A stretch of DNA of 64,000 nt from Chryseobacterium oleae (GTDB lineage: Bacteria; Bacteroidota; Bacteroidia; Flavobacteriales; Weeksellaceae), in contig NZ_FOVD01000009.1 of the NCBI RefSeq assembly GCF_900115055.1, forward strand, positions 1 to 64,000, read 5' to 3'. A program made the translations under genes and the position numbers. The number at the start of each line of letters is the position of its first letter. The stretch's first letter is position 1. A model generated the notes under the pieces. The model had not been told where the DNA came from. It was given only the letters and a program-made list of their open reading frames with translations, and made no database searches. This document shows, in pieces, positions 16,109 through 24,899 of this stretch.

Positions 16109-16291
16109 TTAACAACGAACGGGATAGGATCCACTTCTACATTTTGGCCTGGATCTTATGTAAACACATTCACTGCATGCATCACTGTTGTTGGAGCAGC
16201 ATTTATAATTCCCTCCTTCATTATCTTCTCCTGTGAATCCTCCTTCAATAATCTTCAGATCTTTTCTTGAAAGTTTTATTAAATTTTTCAT
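16109..16291 (-). CDS. Double-glycine leader peptide with six-cysteine core
   Basis: 60 aa. The leader MKNLIKLSRKDLKIIEGG matches the peptide at 12673 in plan (MKNL-K-R-LK-GG). The core of about 42 aa begins FTGEDNEGG and holds six cysteines (KCC, DAC, SEC, PKC, VRC) and several arginines, suggesting a disulfide-rich or modified secreted peptide. Processing at GG is inferred from the leader. No maturation enzyme is nearby. It is transcribed leftwards, with the GLPGLI gene 60 bp downstream beyond a terminator. Confidence 0.75.
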   Translation of the reverse strand: MKNLIKLSRKDLKIIEGGFTGEDNEGGNYKCCSNNSDACSECVYIRSRPKCRSGSYPVRC

Positions 16292-16656
16292 AACAATGTT
16301 TTTTTAATTATTCGTCATTATTAACATACTCAAAACTAAAAACAAAAATCAAAACAAAGTGAAATAAACCATGTAATTTTCAGGTAACTTTCTTGCAAAA
16401 TCATTACATTTCTTTTACATATTTATGTGAAGATCCATAAAAACTTTTTTAAAAAAAACCTCTTTTAATTTATCCTTTTTCATCTCGCTTTTTTAATTCT
16501 TAATAGTAAATAATTTTGGTAATTAAAGGACACTATTAATATTTTTAAAGCTAAAACAAAAATTAAATCAAAATGAAATAAGGTGTATAATTATCAGACC
16601 ATTTTTCTTGCAAAATAAATATCAGTTTTCCATTTTTGTGTGAAAACACAAAAACA
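16292..16656. other. AT-rich intergenic region with an imperfect 100-bp direct repeat
   Basis: The 365-bp gap holds two related segments, 16336-16438 and 16551-16650, 215 bp apart. Both begin CTAAAA(A)CAAAAAT, continue with GAAATAA, TATAATT-like and TTTCTTGCAAAAT, and end near CATxTTTxTGTGAA. The second copy is the promoter region of the XRE regulator (TTG at 16608, 20 bases, CATTTTTG). The first copy lies in the gap before the leftward leader-peptide gene. No other gene is seen. Confidence 0.6.
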
Positions 16657-17004
16657 ATGCAACAGGAAAAACTGAGAAAATTAAGGATACAAAAAGGTAT
16701 ATCCCAGGAAAAAATAGCTGAGATACTATCCACAGATCCGTCTAACTATTCCCGTAAAGAAAGAGGAAAAATAAAAATTCGTGAGGAAGAGTGGTATAAA
16801 ATAGCTGAAGCTCTTGGTGTTCCTGTTGAAGATATTAAAGAACATGAAATCAAATTCTCTGCTCATCATGAACATTCAACTTTTCACGATGATTGTGGAA
16901 TTTATTATCAGTCTTTAGTAGATAACCTTAACGATTATATCAGTTTTCTTAAACAGGAAATTAACGAATTAAAAGAAGAAATTAAAACTTTAAGATCCCA
17001 ATAA
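16657..17004 (+). CDS. XRE-family transcriptional regulator with C-terminal coiled coil
   Basis: 115 aa from the ATG at 16657 (the frame also has a TTG at 16636). Residues 3-62 form an XRE/Cro helix-turn-helix (LRKLRIQKGISQEKIAEILSTDPSNYSRKERG, YKIAEALGVPVEDI). After a histidine-rich stretch (SAHHEHSTFHDDC), residues 85-113 form a leucine/glutamate coiled coil (DYISFLKQEINELKEEIKTL), presumably for dimerisation. The promoter region is duplicated upstream, so the protein may bind both copies. This is inference. Confidence 0.8.
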   Translation: MQQEKLRKLRIQKGISQEKIAEILSTDPSNYSRKERGKIKIREEEWYKIAEALGVPVEDIKEHEIKFSAHHEHSTFHDDCGIYYQSLVDNLNDYISFLKQEINELKEEIKTLRSQ

Positions 17005-17125
17005 TCATATATGATCTACTTCTAAAAGAAAATACCAAAGGTTTCTATTGATGCAGATCCTTTTTATTTATTTCATTAATCATTTCCCACCGTATTATTT
17101 ATTTTATCAATTGAAATTAAAAACT

Positions 17126-17133
17126 TATTTTTG
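17126..17133 (+). promoter_or_regulatory. -7 element of the first POT transporter gene
   Basis: TATTTTTG matches TAnnTTTG and overlaps a TTG that could be misread as the start. The ATG at 17155 lies 22 bases downstream. Confidence 0.55.
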
Positions 17134-17154
17134 GGAAATTTGAAATTTGATTAT

Positions 17155-18810
17155 ATGAAGACTAAACATCCTAAAGGCCTGCCCTTCCTCTTTTTCACAG
17201 AAATGTGGGAGCGTTTCGGGTACTATCTGATTCTTGGAATCTTTGTCCTGTATGTTATTGAACCTACCGGAATGAGTGGCGGACTTGGACTTCCGGATAA
17301 AACAGCTGACGATATTTTCGGAACCTACATCGCTTTGACCTATTTAACGCCCTTCCTTGGGGGATTTCTGGCGGACAGAGTTTTAGGATATATCAAATCT
17401 ATTTATCTGGGCGGAATTTTGATGGCCGCCGGATATATCGGAATGGGGGTTTTCAAAGAACTTCCTCTTTTTTATGGTTCACTGGCATTAATTATCATTG
17501 GAAACGGTTTCTTTAAACCTACTATTTCCACGTTGTTAGGAAACCTTTATTCTGAAGAACCTTACAAAGCTAATAAAGACTCCGGATACAATATTTTCTA
17601 TATGGGAATCAATATCGGGGCGTTTATCTGTAATATTATTGCGGCTTTCATGCGTAATAAATTCGGATGGGGTGAAGCCTTCATCACTGCCGGTGTAGGA
17701 ATGCTGGTAGGTCTGGTGATCTTTACGATCGGAAGAAAACACTACATTCATGCAGCACAGATGAAACCCGTTGAAGAAGGAGACACTAAGCTTTCTGAAA
17801 TTTTAATTAAAGTTTTTGTCCCTGCAATTGCCATTGGAGCTATCGGTTGGTTTGTTCCCGGAAATATCTTTGGAAGCGACAGTACAGATGCTTTTATTTT
17901 CGCGTGTGCTCCTGTGATTTACTTCTATGCTTCATTATACTTTAAAGCTAAGCCGGAAGAAAAACCTTCAATCGGGGCTTTGCTTTCCGTATTCCTGATC
18001 AGTATGTTCTTCTGGGCAGTGTTCAAACAGAACGGTACAGCGCTTACAAGATGGGCCAATTATTATACGGACAGAAGTGTTCCTGCCTCTCTGGAAAAAC
18101 CTCTTGAGGACATCTATATGGTGGAGGGAAAGAGCTATGAAGACAAAGAAGTTCCGGTATACGATAACCAGTTCCAGTCTCAAAAAGACAAAGACGGAAA
18201 AAGCATCAAAGAAACCGGAAAAGATATCTATTTCAAAAATATTACCCCTGAGCAGCGTGCAGCTCTGGAAAGAAATCCTGAATCTAAAGTCTACTTATAC
18301 AACACGGAATTATTCCAGTCTATCAATCCATTCTGGGTGATTGCGCTGACTCCTGTAGTCGTAGGATTCTGGGCCTTGTTGAGAAGAAAAGGAAAAGAAC
18401 CGCTTACGCCTACCAAAATTGTATTGGGATTATTCATCTCCGGATTGTCATGTTTAGTGATGGTTCTCGCCGTTATGGCCGGGGATAATGGTGCTGTAAA
18501 AGTTTCCCCGCTTTGGCTGGTGGCCGGCTATGGAGTCATTACCATCGGTGAATTATGCCTTTCTCCAATGGGACTTTCTTTTGTATCCAAACTTTCACCT
18601 GCAAGAATTACTGCATTGATGATGGGAGGTTTCTTCCTGGCCAACTCTGTAGGAAACAAACTTTCAGGAATCCTTGCAAGTACATGGTACAGTTATGACA
18701 ACAAAATGAATTACTTCCTGGTGAACTTTGCTTTGTTAATATTTGCGACACTTTTAGGGCTGTCTATGTTAAAAAGATTAAACAAGATCATGAAGGAAAA
18801 AGGGCACTAA
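17155..18810 (+). CDS. POT/PTR proton-dependent oligopeptide transporter 1
   Basis: 551 aa inner-membrane symporter for di- and tripeptides. The first helix carries the proton-coupling ExxER motif (FFTEMWERFGYY). GGFLADRVLG, GNGFFKPTIST and FYMGINIGAF are PTR signatures. The LSPMGLSFVSKLSP segment marks helix 10. A soluble insert of about 90 residues (YTDRSVPASLEKP to NTELFQ) lies between helices and is longer than usual. The start is fixed by the -7 element at 17126. It is the first of three paralogues and ends at its own terminator. Confidence 0.92.
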   Translation: MKTKHPKGLPFLFFTEMWERFGYYLILGIFVLYVIEPTGMSGGLGLPDKTADDIFGTYIALTYLTPFLGGFLADRVLGYIKSIYLGGILMAAGYIGMGVFKELPLFYGSLALIIIGNGFFKPTISTLLGNLYSEEPYKANKDSGYNIFYMGINIGAFICNIIAAFMRNKFGWGEAFITAGVGMLVGLVIFTIGRKHYIHAAQMKPVEEGDTKLSEILIKVFVPAIAIGAIGWFVPGNIFGSDSTDAFIFACAPVIYFYASLYFKAKPEEKPSIGALLSVFLISMFFWAVFKQNGTALTRWANYYTDRSVPASLEKPLEDIYMVEGKSYEDKEVPVYDNQFQSQKDKDGKSIKETGKDIYFKNITPEQRAALERNPESKVYLYNTELFQSINPFWVIALTPVVVGFWALLRRKGKEPLTPTKIVLGLFISGLSCLVMVLAVMAGDNGAVKVSPLWLVAGYGVITIGELCLSPMGLSFVSKLSPARITALMMGGFFLANSVGNKLSGILASTWYSYDNKMNYFLVNFALLIFATLLGLSMLKRLNKIMKEKGH

Positions 18811-18834
18811 TCCCTGTTTATCATAAAGAATATC

Positions 18835-18866
18835 AAGCTGCAGAATCACTCTGCAGCTTTTTTATT
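18835..18866 (+). terminator. Terminator after POT transporter 1
   Basis: A perfect 10-bp stem AAGCTGCAGA (18835-18844) / TCTGCAGCTT (18850-18859), then T run. Confidence 0.85.
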
Positions 18867-18885
18867 TAAATATAAAATTAAAACC

Positions 18886-18915
18886 TTGCCAAAAACTCAA
18901 AAAAAACTATATTTG
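18886..18915 (+). promoter_or_regulatory. Promoter of POT transporter 2
   Basis: TTG (18886-18888), 19 bases, TATATTTG (18908-18915), a textbook Bacteroidota promoter. It lies 27 bases before the ATG at 18943 and rules out the TTG as a start. Confidence 0.75.
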
Positions 18916-18942
18916 TCAGTCTTAACAAAAATTAACAATAGA

Positions 18943-20697
18943 ATGGATAATATTGAAGCATTAAGTCCGAAACCGGATGAATTTGTAGAGAATAAGAATT
19001 CAAGGCATCCAAAAGGATTGTGGGTTCTTTTCGGAACAGAAATGTGGGAGCGTTTCAACTTTTATGGGATGAGAGCACTTTTGACGCTCTTTATGGTAAA
19101 TTCCTTATTAATAAAAGAGGCTGATGCGGCAATCATTTACGGTGGATTTTTAGCTTTATGTTATTTAACACCTCTTTTGGGAGGATTTATTGCAGATAAA
19201 TATATCGGAAACAGAAATGCCATCTTAATCGGTGGATCTCTAATGGCAATCGGTCAGTTTCTATTATTTATCAGTGCCTCTACTTTCTCTGCCGATCTGG
19301 GCAGTTCCAAAATGATCATGTGGCTGGCGTTATTCGTTATCATTTTCGGTAATGGATTCTTCAAGCCTAATATTTCCTCTATGGTGGGAAGTCTTTACCC
19401 AAAGCAGGAAAAATCCAAACTGGATTCTGCTTTTACCATTTTCTATATGGGGATCAATATCGGAGCATTCCTTGGACAGTTTATCTGCCCGTACGTAGGA
19501 GATGTGAAAGATGCAACGACTGGAGTAAGAGATATTTTTGCTTTCAAATGGGGATTCTTAGCCGCTTCAATTGCGATGGTGATTGGAACCGTAACATTCT
19601 TTATCCTTAAAAATAAATATGTGGTAAATCCGGAAGGAAGACCTATCGGTGGCTTACCAAAGAACAATACAAGTGCAGACTTTGAAGAAGGAGAAACTCA
19701 GACCGCTAAATTCTCAGGTTTATCTTTAGGGATCACCGGAATTATATTTGTTGTTTTATTCTTCGCTTTCCGATATTTATTGGTCGGAGAATTCGGATTT
19801 AAAGCCGTAGAAATGGGTCAGCTGATCAAAGGAATTATTTATCCTTTCATCTATGCAGCCGGTATTTCGCTTGCTTTTCTGATCATGAGTTCTGCAGAAA
19901 ATAAAATTGAAAGACAGAGAATCTGGGTAATTTATATTGTATCCTTCTTTATCATTTTCTTCTGGGCAGCTTTCGAGCAGGCAGGATCTTCACTAACGTT
20001 TATCGCAGATAACCAGACAGACAGAAACATTTTCGGATGGAATATGCCTCCTTCAATGGTTCAGATTTTCAACGGTATCTTCGTAGTTCTGTTAGCCGTT
20101 CCATTCAGTTTGACATGGGATAAATTAAGAACAAAAGGAAGAGAGCCCGTTTCACCTTTCAAGCAGGCAATGGGACTAGCATTGATCGCTCTTTCTTACT
20201 TCATTATTGCACATAACGTAAAAGACCTTGGAAATTCAGGATTATTAGCTATCAAATGGTTAATGCTTCTTTATTTCATCCAGACTTGTGGTGAACTTTG
20301 TTTATCTCCAATCGGTCTTTCATTGGTAGGAAAACTTGCTCCAAAAAGATTTGCATCATTATTATACGGAGTATTCTTTATTTCCAATGCTGCAGGTTAT
20401 GCTTTGGCAGGTTCATTGGGAGCGCTTATCCCGGCTACAGGTGATAAATTCACAAAAGCAAAAGAAATAGGCGTAAACCTTCAGGACGTTTTAGATAAAA
20501 AAGTAACGTTGACTGCTGAACAGACAGCAGCATTTGAGAAAGCTCAGTTACCATTACACAATCCTACATTTGCAGGATTTGAGATCCACAACCTGTTCGA
20601 ATTCTTTATGGTATTCGTAGTACTTTGTGGTATTGCAGCTGTGATTTTGGGTCTGATCTCTCCAATCTTAAAGAAAATGATGCACGGTGTAAAATAA
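18943..20697 (+). CDS. POT/PTR proton-dependent oligopeptide transporter 2
   Basis: 584 aa. ExxER motif in FGTEMWERFNFYG, then GGFIADKYIGN, GNGFFKPNISS, FYMGINIGAFLGQ and LSPIGLSLVGKLAP, all PTR family landmarks. A loop near the C-terminus (TGDKFTKAKEIGVNLQDVLDKKVTLTAEQ) is an extra soluble segment typical of the bacteroidetal branch. Separate promoter and terminator indicate independent expression from copy 1. Substrate is inferred as small peptides, and the specificity cannot be read from the sequence. Confidence 0.92.
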   Translation: MDNIEALSPKPDEFVENKNSRHPKGLWVLFGTEMWERFNFYGMRALLTLFMVNSLLIKEADAAIIYGGFLALCYLTPLLGGFIADKYIGNRNAILIGGSLMAIGQFLLFISASTFSADLGSSKMIMWLALFVIIFGNGFFKPNISSMVGSLYPKQEKSKLDSAFTIFYMGINIGAFLGQFICPYVGDVKDATTGVRDIFAFKWGFLAASIAMVIGTVTFFILKNKYVVNPEGRPIGGLPKNNTSADFEEGETQTAKFSGLSLGITGIIFVVLFFAFRYLLVGEFGFKAVEMGQLIKGIIYPFIYAAGISLAFLIMSSAENKIERQRIWVIYIVSFFIIFFWAAFEQAGSSLTFIADNQTDRNIFGWNMPPSMVQIFNGIFVVLLAVPFSLTWDKLRTKGREPVSPFKQAMGLALIALSYFIIAHNVKDLGNSGLLAIKWLMLLYFIQTCGELCLSPIGLSLVGKLAPKRFASLLYGVFFISNAAGYALAGSLGALIPATGDKFTKAKEIGVNLQDVLDKKVTLTAEQTAAFEKAQLPLHNPTFAGFEIHNLFEFFMVFVVLCGIAAVILGLISPILKKMMHGVK

Positions 20698-20717
20698 CCG
20701 CATCAATAAAATACAAC

Positions 20718-20747
20718 AAAACCTCTGCTAAGTCAGAGGTTTTTTTT
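20718..20747 (+). terminator. Terminator after POT transporter 2
   Basis: AAAACCTCTG (20718-20727) / CAGAGGTTTT (20734-20743) followed by T8. Confidence 0.85.
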
Positions 20748-20755
20748 ATTTTCGT

Positions 20756-21751
20756 ATGATGGAAATTTCCGAAGATTCTTTATTTCAATCCGTAAAGGAA
20801 ATTATTAGGCAGTCGCGCGAAAAAGTGTTTCGGATAGCGAATTCTACTTTACTGCTTACGTACTGGCAGATCGGGAAACTGATCGTAGAAGATGAACAGC
20901 AGGGAAAGGAACGTGCTGAATATGGCAAGCAAACCTTAAAAAATCTTTCTAACAAACTTTCTCTGGAGTTTGGAAAAGGCTTTGATTACACCAATCTTTC
21001 CAATATGCGCAAATTTTATACAGCTTTCCCAATTGTTGACACACTGTCTCTACAATTGAGCTGGTCCCATTACAGATTGCTTTTTGGACAGGATGATAAA
21101 TCAAAAAGAAGCTATTATCTTAATGAAGCTGTACAAAATAACTGGAACGTACGGGATTTAAAAAGACAGATCAATTCACTTGCCTACGAAAGAGTTCTGG
21201 AACATAAAAAATCCCCGGCAGAAAATATCCACAGTGTTTTAAAAGACCCTTATATTTTTGAATTCTTAGGATTAACGCCGGATCAAAAGTTTTCTGAAAA
21301 AGAAATTGAAACCGCTATCATCGATCATATTCAGAAGTTTCTTTTGGAATTCGGAAAAGGATTTGCTTTTGTGGCCAGACAGCAGCATATTTCTACCGAT
21401 ACTTCAGATTTTTATATCGACCTTGTTTTTTACAATTATATTCTGAAATGCTTTGTCATTATCGACCTTAAAACAGGAGAACTCTCCCACCAGGACATCG
21501 GACAAATTGATATGTATGTACGAATGTATGATGATCTAAAACGCGGAGAAGGCGACAATCCAACGATAGGAATTTTACTGTGTTCAGAAAAAGACGAGAC
21601 TATTGTAAAATATTCCGTTCTGAATGACAAAAACAATCTCTTTGCCAGCAAATACCTCCTCTATCTTCCAAAAGAAGAAGAATTAAAAGAAATCATAGAC
21701 CAGGACAGAATTCGTTTCGAGCTGGATCAAAACAATAATAAACAACCTTAA
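20756..21751 (+). CDS. YhcG/DUF1016-type PDDEXK nuclease domain protein
   Basis: 331 aa. The N-terminal DUF1016 region (RIANSTLLLTYWQIGKLIVEDEQQGKERAEYG, NLSNMRKFYTAFP, LSWSHYRLLF, RDLKRQINSLAYER) precedes a C-terminal PD-(D/E)XK-like domain with FYIDLVFYNYILKCFVIIDLKTGELSHQDIGQIDMYVRMYD. The family is found with restriction systems and mobile DNA, but its activity is not settled. Here it stands alone between two POT genes, with 23 bp to the downstream transporter, so it may be cotranscribed with it. Two possible ATG starts (20756, 20759). Confidence 0.85.
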   Translation: MMEISEDSLFQSVKEIIRQSREKVFRIANSTLLLTYWQIGKLIVEDEQQGKERAEYGKQTLKNLSNKLSLEFGKGFDYTNLSNMRKFYTAFPIVDTLSLQLSWSHYRLLFGQDDKSKRSYYLNEAVQNNWNVRDLKRQINSLAYERVLEHKKSPAENIHSVLKDPYIFEFLGLTPDQKFSEKEIETAIIDHIQKFLLEFGKGFAFVARQQHISTDTSDFYIDLVFYNYILKCFVIIDLKTGELSHQDIGQIDMYVRMYDDLKRGEGDNPTIGILLCSEKDETIVKYSVLNDKNNLFASKYLLYLPKEEELKEIIDQDRIRFELDQNNNKQP

Positions 21752-21773
21752 TTAAAATCAATCATATACGATT

Positions 21774-23249
21774 ATGAGCTTAACTCTAGAAGAAATACAA
21801 AATTTTAAAGGAAAATATCCTAAACAGCTTTGGACGCTGTTCACGGTAGAAATGTGGGAGCGTTTTTGTTTTTACGGAATGCGGGGGGTCCTTACCATCT
21901 TTATGGTAGATCAACTGGGTTTGTTGGAAGATAAAGCCAATCTACAATATGGAGCAATACAGGCCTTTATCTATGCTTTCACATTCATAGGTGGAATTTT
22001 TGCCGATAAAATTCTTGGATTCAAAAAGTCTCTGGTATTCGGAGGACTTATCATGACGGTCGGAAACCTGATCATTGCTTTTTCTCCGCATGACTTCTTC
22101 TATTTCGGGATTACCTGTTCGATTATCGGGACAGGATTTTTCAAACCTAACATTTCTTCGATGGTAGGAGAACTTTACAAGGAAGATGATCCGAGAAGAG
22201 ATGCCGGATACGGACTTTTTTACGCGGGAATTAATATTGGCGGACTTTTAGGAGGAGCGCTTTGTGTTTATCTCGGAAAATACCATTCGTGGTCATGGTG
22301 CTTCCTGGCAGCAGCTATTGTAATGCTTTTGGGTTTAATCACCTTTTTCGCTACCAAAAAATCACTGGGACCTATTGGAGATTCGCCGTTACAGGTACTT
22401 CCACAGTCTAAAAGAACTTTACGTGAAGTCATGGTATATATTGGTGCATTGCTAAGTATGCCTCTTATTTTTATTATGGTTAAAAATACTGATTACACAG
22501 ACTATTTCATGTATTTAATCGGTATTGCGGCTGTAGGCTATTTTATTATTGAAACCTTGAAACAGACAACGCCTTATCAAAAGAAGCTTGTTGCTGCTTT
22601 CATCTTTATCTTCATGTACTTCCTGTTCAATTCGATCTACGAACAAAGTGGGGGATCTCTGTCTTTATTTGCAAAAGACAATCTGGTTCACAATCTGCTA
22701 GGCTTTGGGATGGATCCGAATATCATTAACAACAGTGCCAATTCTTTTTTCATCATCCTTTTCAGTCCGCTTATTGGTCTGGCATGGGTTGCTTTAAATA
22801 AAAAGAAGCTGGAACCTAATACGATTAATAAGTTTGGAATTGGATTTTTATTCCTTGCCGGAGGTTTCTTTCTGTTTTACAGCTTAAGATATTTCGCAGG
22901 TGCAGACGGGAAATCTTCTCTTAATTTATTTACGTTCACATGGTTGGTGATCACATTCGGTGAATTGTGTCTGGGACCTATCGGAATGTCTATTATTACG
23001 AAATTATCTCCAAAGAAAATGTTCGGGATGATGATGGGATTATGGTTTCTGGCCAGTGCTTTCGGACAGTTTGCTGCAGGAAAAATCGGAGCAAGTTTAT
23101 CTGAAGCCAATACAGGAAATACCAATATGAGTAAACTTATCGCGTATACCGATGGATACAAAACTCTGGGAATCTATGCCTTAATTGCCGGTGTGGTACT
23201 AATTTTGCTATCCTCGTTCGTAAGAAAATTAATGCAAGATGTAAAATAG
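21774..23249 (+). CDS. POT/PTR proton-dependent oligopeptide transporter 3
   Basis: 491 aa, the shortest of the three paralogues, lacking the long soluble loops. ExxER motif in FTVEMWERFCFYG, GGIFADKILGF, GTGFFKPNISSMVGELY, FYAGINIGGLLGG and LGPIGMSIITKLSPKKMFG. It follows the YhcG gene closely and probably depends on the same transcript. A hairpin terminator follows the stop. Confidence 0.92.
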   Translation: MSLTLEEIQNFKGKYPKQLWTLFTVEMWERFCFYGMRGVLTIFMVDQLGLLEDKANLQYGAIQAFIYAFTFIGGIFADKILGFKKSLVFGGLIMTVGNLIIAFSPHDFFYFGITCSIIGTGFFKPNISSMVGELYKEDDPRRDAGYGLFYAGINIGGLLGGALCVYLGKYHSWSWCFLAAAIVMLLGLITFFATKKSLGPIGDSPLQVLPQSKRTLREVMVYIGALLSMPLIFIMVKNTDYTDYFMYLIGIAAVGYFIIETLKQTTPYQKKLVAAFIFIFMYFLFNSIYEQSGGSLSLFAKDNLVHNLLGFGMDPNIINNSANSFFIILFSPLIGLAWVALNKKKLEPNTINKFGIGFLFLAGGFFLFYSLRYFAGADGKSSLNLFTFTWLVITFGELCLGPIGMSIITKLSPKKMFGMMMGLWFLASAFGQFAAGKIGASLSEANTGNTNMSKLIAYTDGYKTLGIYALIAGVVLILLSSFVRKLMQDVK

Positions 23250-23274
23250 AATAAGCAAGATTATGCTTATTTTT
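23250..23274 (+). terminator. Terminator after POT transporter 3
   Basis: AATAAGCA (23250-23257) / TGCTTATT (23264-23271), then T run. Confidence 0.65.
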
Positions 23275-23290
23275 ACGTAAATATCAAATT

Positions 23291-23824
23291 ATGAAAAAAA
23301 TTATAAGCATATTTCTTCTTTTTATAGTAAGTTTCAGTTTTGCTCAGGTAAAATGGATGACTATTGAAGAAGCTTTAAAAGCTCAGAAAGAAAATCCAAA
23401 AAAAATCCTGATCGATTTTTATGCAGACTGGTGCGGCCCGTGCAAGATTATGGATAAAAAAACATATGGTCATGCGATCATTGCCCAGTTTTTAAATGAA
23501 AATTATTATCCTGTGAAGTTTAATGCTGAAGAAAAACAATCTATTGATGTTTTCGGAAGAACATTTTCCAATGATAATACAGAACATAAAAAAGGAAAAA
23601 ATTCTCTTCACGAATTTACCCAATATATGAATGTAGGTGCTGTTCCAAGTACAGTGTTTCTGGACGAAAAAGGCGGCCCGATCACCATTCTACAGGGAGA
23701 ATTATCTGCTAAAGAACTTGAACCTTATCTGGAATTTATCTCTAAAGATCTCTTCAAAAAGATCCGTTCCAGGGAGCAGTGGGAAGATTATCAGAAAAAA
23801 TTCAAATCTAAAATCAAAGATTAG
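23291..23824 (+). CDS. Exported thioredoxin-fold protein
   Basis: 177 aa. Signal peptide MKKIISIFLLFIVSFSFAQ, then a thioredoxin domain with FYADWCGPCKIMDK (CGPC) and the cis-proline in VGAVPSTVFLDEKG. It should act in the periplasm as a reductase or disulfide isomerase of the DsbD-gamma/thioredoxin-7 type. An insertion (RTFSNDNTEHKKGKNSLHEF) sits before the cis-proline strand. It follows the POT cluster but is separated by a terminator. Confidence 0.88.
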   Translation: MKKIISIFLLFIVSFSFAQVKWMTIEEALKAQKENPKKILIDFYADWCGPCKIMDKKTYGHAIIAQFLNENYYPVKFNAEEKQSIDVFGRTFSNDNTEHKKGKNSLHEFTQYMNVGAVPSTVFLDEKGGPITILQGELSAKELEPYLEFISKDLFKKIRSREQWEDYQKKFKSKIKD

Positions 23825-23853
23825 ACTAAACCTCAAAGGTTTTTTAAATAAAT

Positions 23854-23886
23854 AAGGCTTTCAGAGTGATCTGGAAGCCTTTTTTC
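23854..23886 (+). terminator. Terminator after the thioredoxin gene
   Basis: AAGGCTTTC (23854-23862) and GGAAGCCTT (23873-23881) form a stem, followed by T5. Confidence 0.75.
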
Positions 23887-24168
23887 ATGCTTATATTTTA
23901 ATGCTTTAGATTAGAAGTTGGAAGTTACTTTTAGTTATTAATTTTAACTGTTCTCAAAAATTTGATCACGTAATCATGTAGTAATTCTTTCGGCTGTAAG
24001 TGACTTACATCTTCCATCTCCCATCTTCAAACTTCCCGACCTCATTAACAGGGTTTTCACCCTGTAAATTCAATCAAAACCCTCAACGTATTACTTTAAT
24101 AAATGCTAACCTTTGTTGAAGAGTTAAGGAATACTCTTAAAATTTATTTAACCAAAAACAAAGACATC
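23887..24168. other. Intergenic region, CTTCCATC-type repeat words only
   Basis: Contains GGAAGTTACTTTTAG and TTACATCTTCCATCTCCCATCTTC, words shared with 35300 and 59640-59890. No gene or clear promoter is seen. Confidence 0.4.
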
Positions 24169-24792
24169 ATGAAAAATCTAAACATTCTGAAATTGATTCT
24201 ATTCATTGGTATGTATCAATTTTCAACCGCACAAAAAGTAGAAACCGTTTCTTCAGTGAGCAGCTCAAAGGCTATGAGACCATCAAAGATGGAGAAGACA
24301 GATACTCCTATCGCCCAATATATGGATGGAACGATGACATTTTCAATGGCAAAAGAAGCGCTTCAAAAAGCTGTACAGGCCGCAGTAGCAGGTTTCAATC
24401 CTAATATTACTGTAGAAGATATTAAAATTGCAAAATCTAATATTGACACCTACTATTTAGGGATAGTGGCACTTAATAATTCTATGGAAAAAGCGACCAT
24501 ATTCCTACCGTTGGGTAATATCGGAACTTCTCCCGATTACTATTTTGTTCCCGGTCCCGGTCATGTTGTTACCTGTATAAACATCGTAGGCTGCCCGAAT
24601 AACTGCTCTATTGTAAAATTCGGTGACCAAAATCAATTGACGGGCTGTAATTGCGGCGGATTTAATCCAGGTGGATTACCTGCAAACGGAAATACTTCTA
24701 CCGTAGGATGTAATTTTAAGATCAACAAATATATTTTAGAAAAGGAATTATCTTTGGCAATACAGATAAAAATCGCTGCTTTTCAGGAATAA
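24169..24792 (+). CDS. Secreted hypothetical protein with C-terminal cysteine cluster
   Basis: 207 aa from MKNLNILKLILFIGMYQFSTAQ, a signal peptide (the frame extends upstream to 24103 without support). A polar stretch (SSKAMRPSKMEKTD) and an alpha-helical middle (MAKEALQKAVQAAVAGFNPNITVEDIKIAKSN) lead to a cysteine cluster with six cysteines between VVTC and TVGC (VVTCINIVGCPNNC, LTGCNCGG). The spacing suggests disulfides or metal. The family is not recognised. Monocistronic, with a good terminator. Confidence 0.6.
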   Translation: MKNLNILKLILFIGMYQFSTAQKVETVSSVSSSKAMRPSKMEKTDTPIAQYMDGTMTFSMAKEALQKAVQAAVAGFNPNITVEDIKIAKSNIDTYYLGIVALNNSMEKATIFLPLGNIGTSPDYYFVPGPGHVVTCINIVGCPNNCSIVKFGDQNQLTGCNCGGFNPGGLPANGNTSTVGCNFKINKYILEKELSLAIQIKIAAFQE

Positions 24793-24822
24793 TACACCTT
24801 TGAAAAAGCCATTATCACCACA

Positions 24823-24858
24823 AAAAACCTCTTAATTTTTTTTGAGAGGTTTTTATTT
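24823..24858 (+). terminator. Terminator upstream of recG
   Basis: AAAAACCTCTTAA (24823-24835) / TTGAGAGGTTTTT (24842-24854), a 13-bp stem with one wobble. Confidence 0.8.
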
Positions 24859-24899
24859 ATACTAAGTTTTAACGATATTCGCGTTTGTAAAATAATCAT

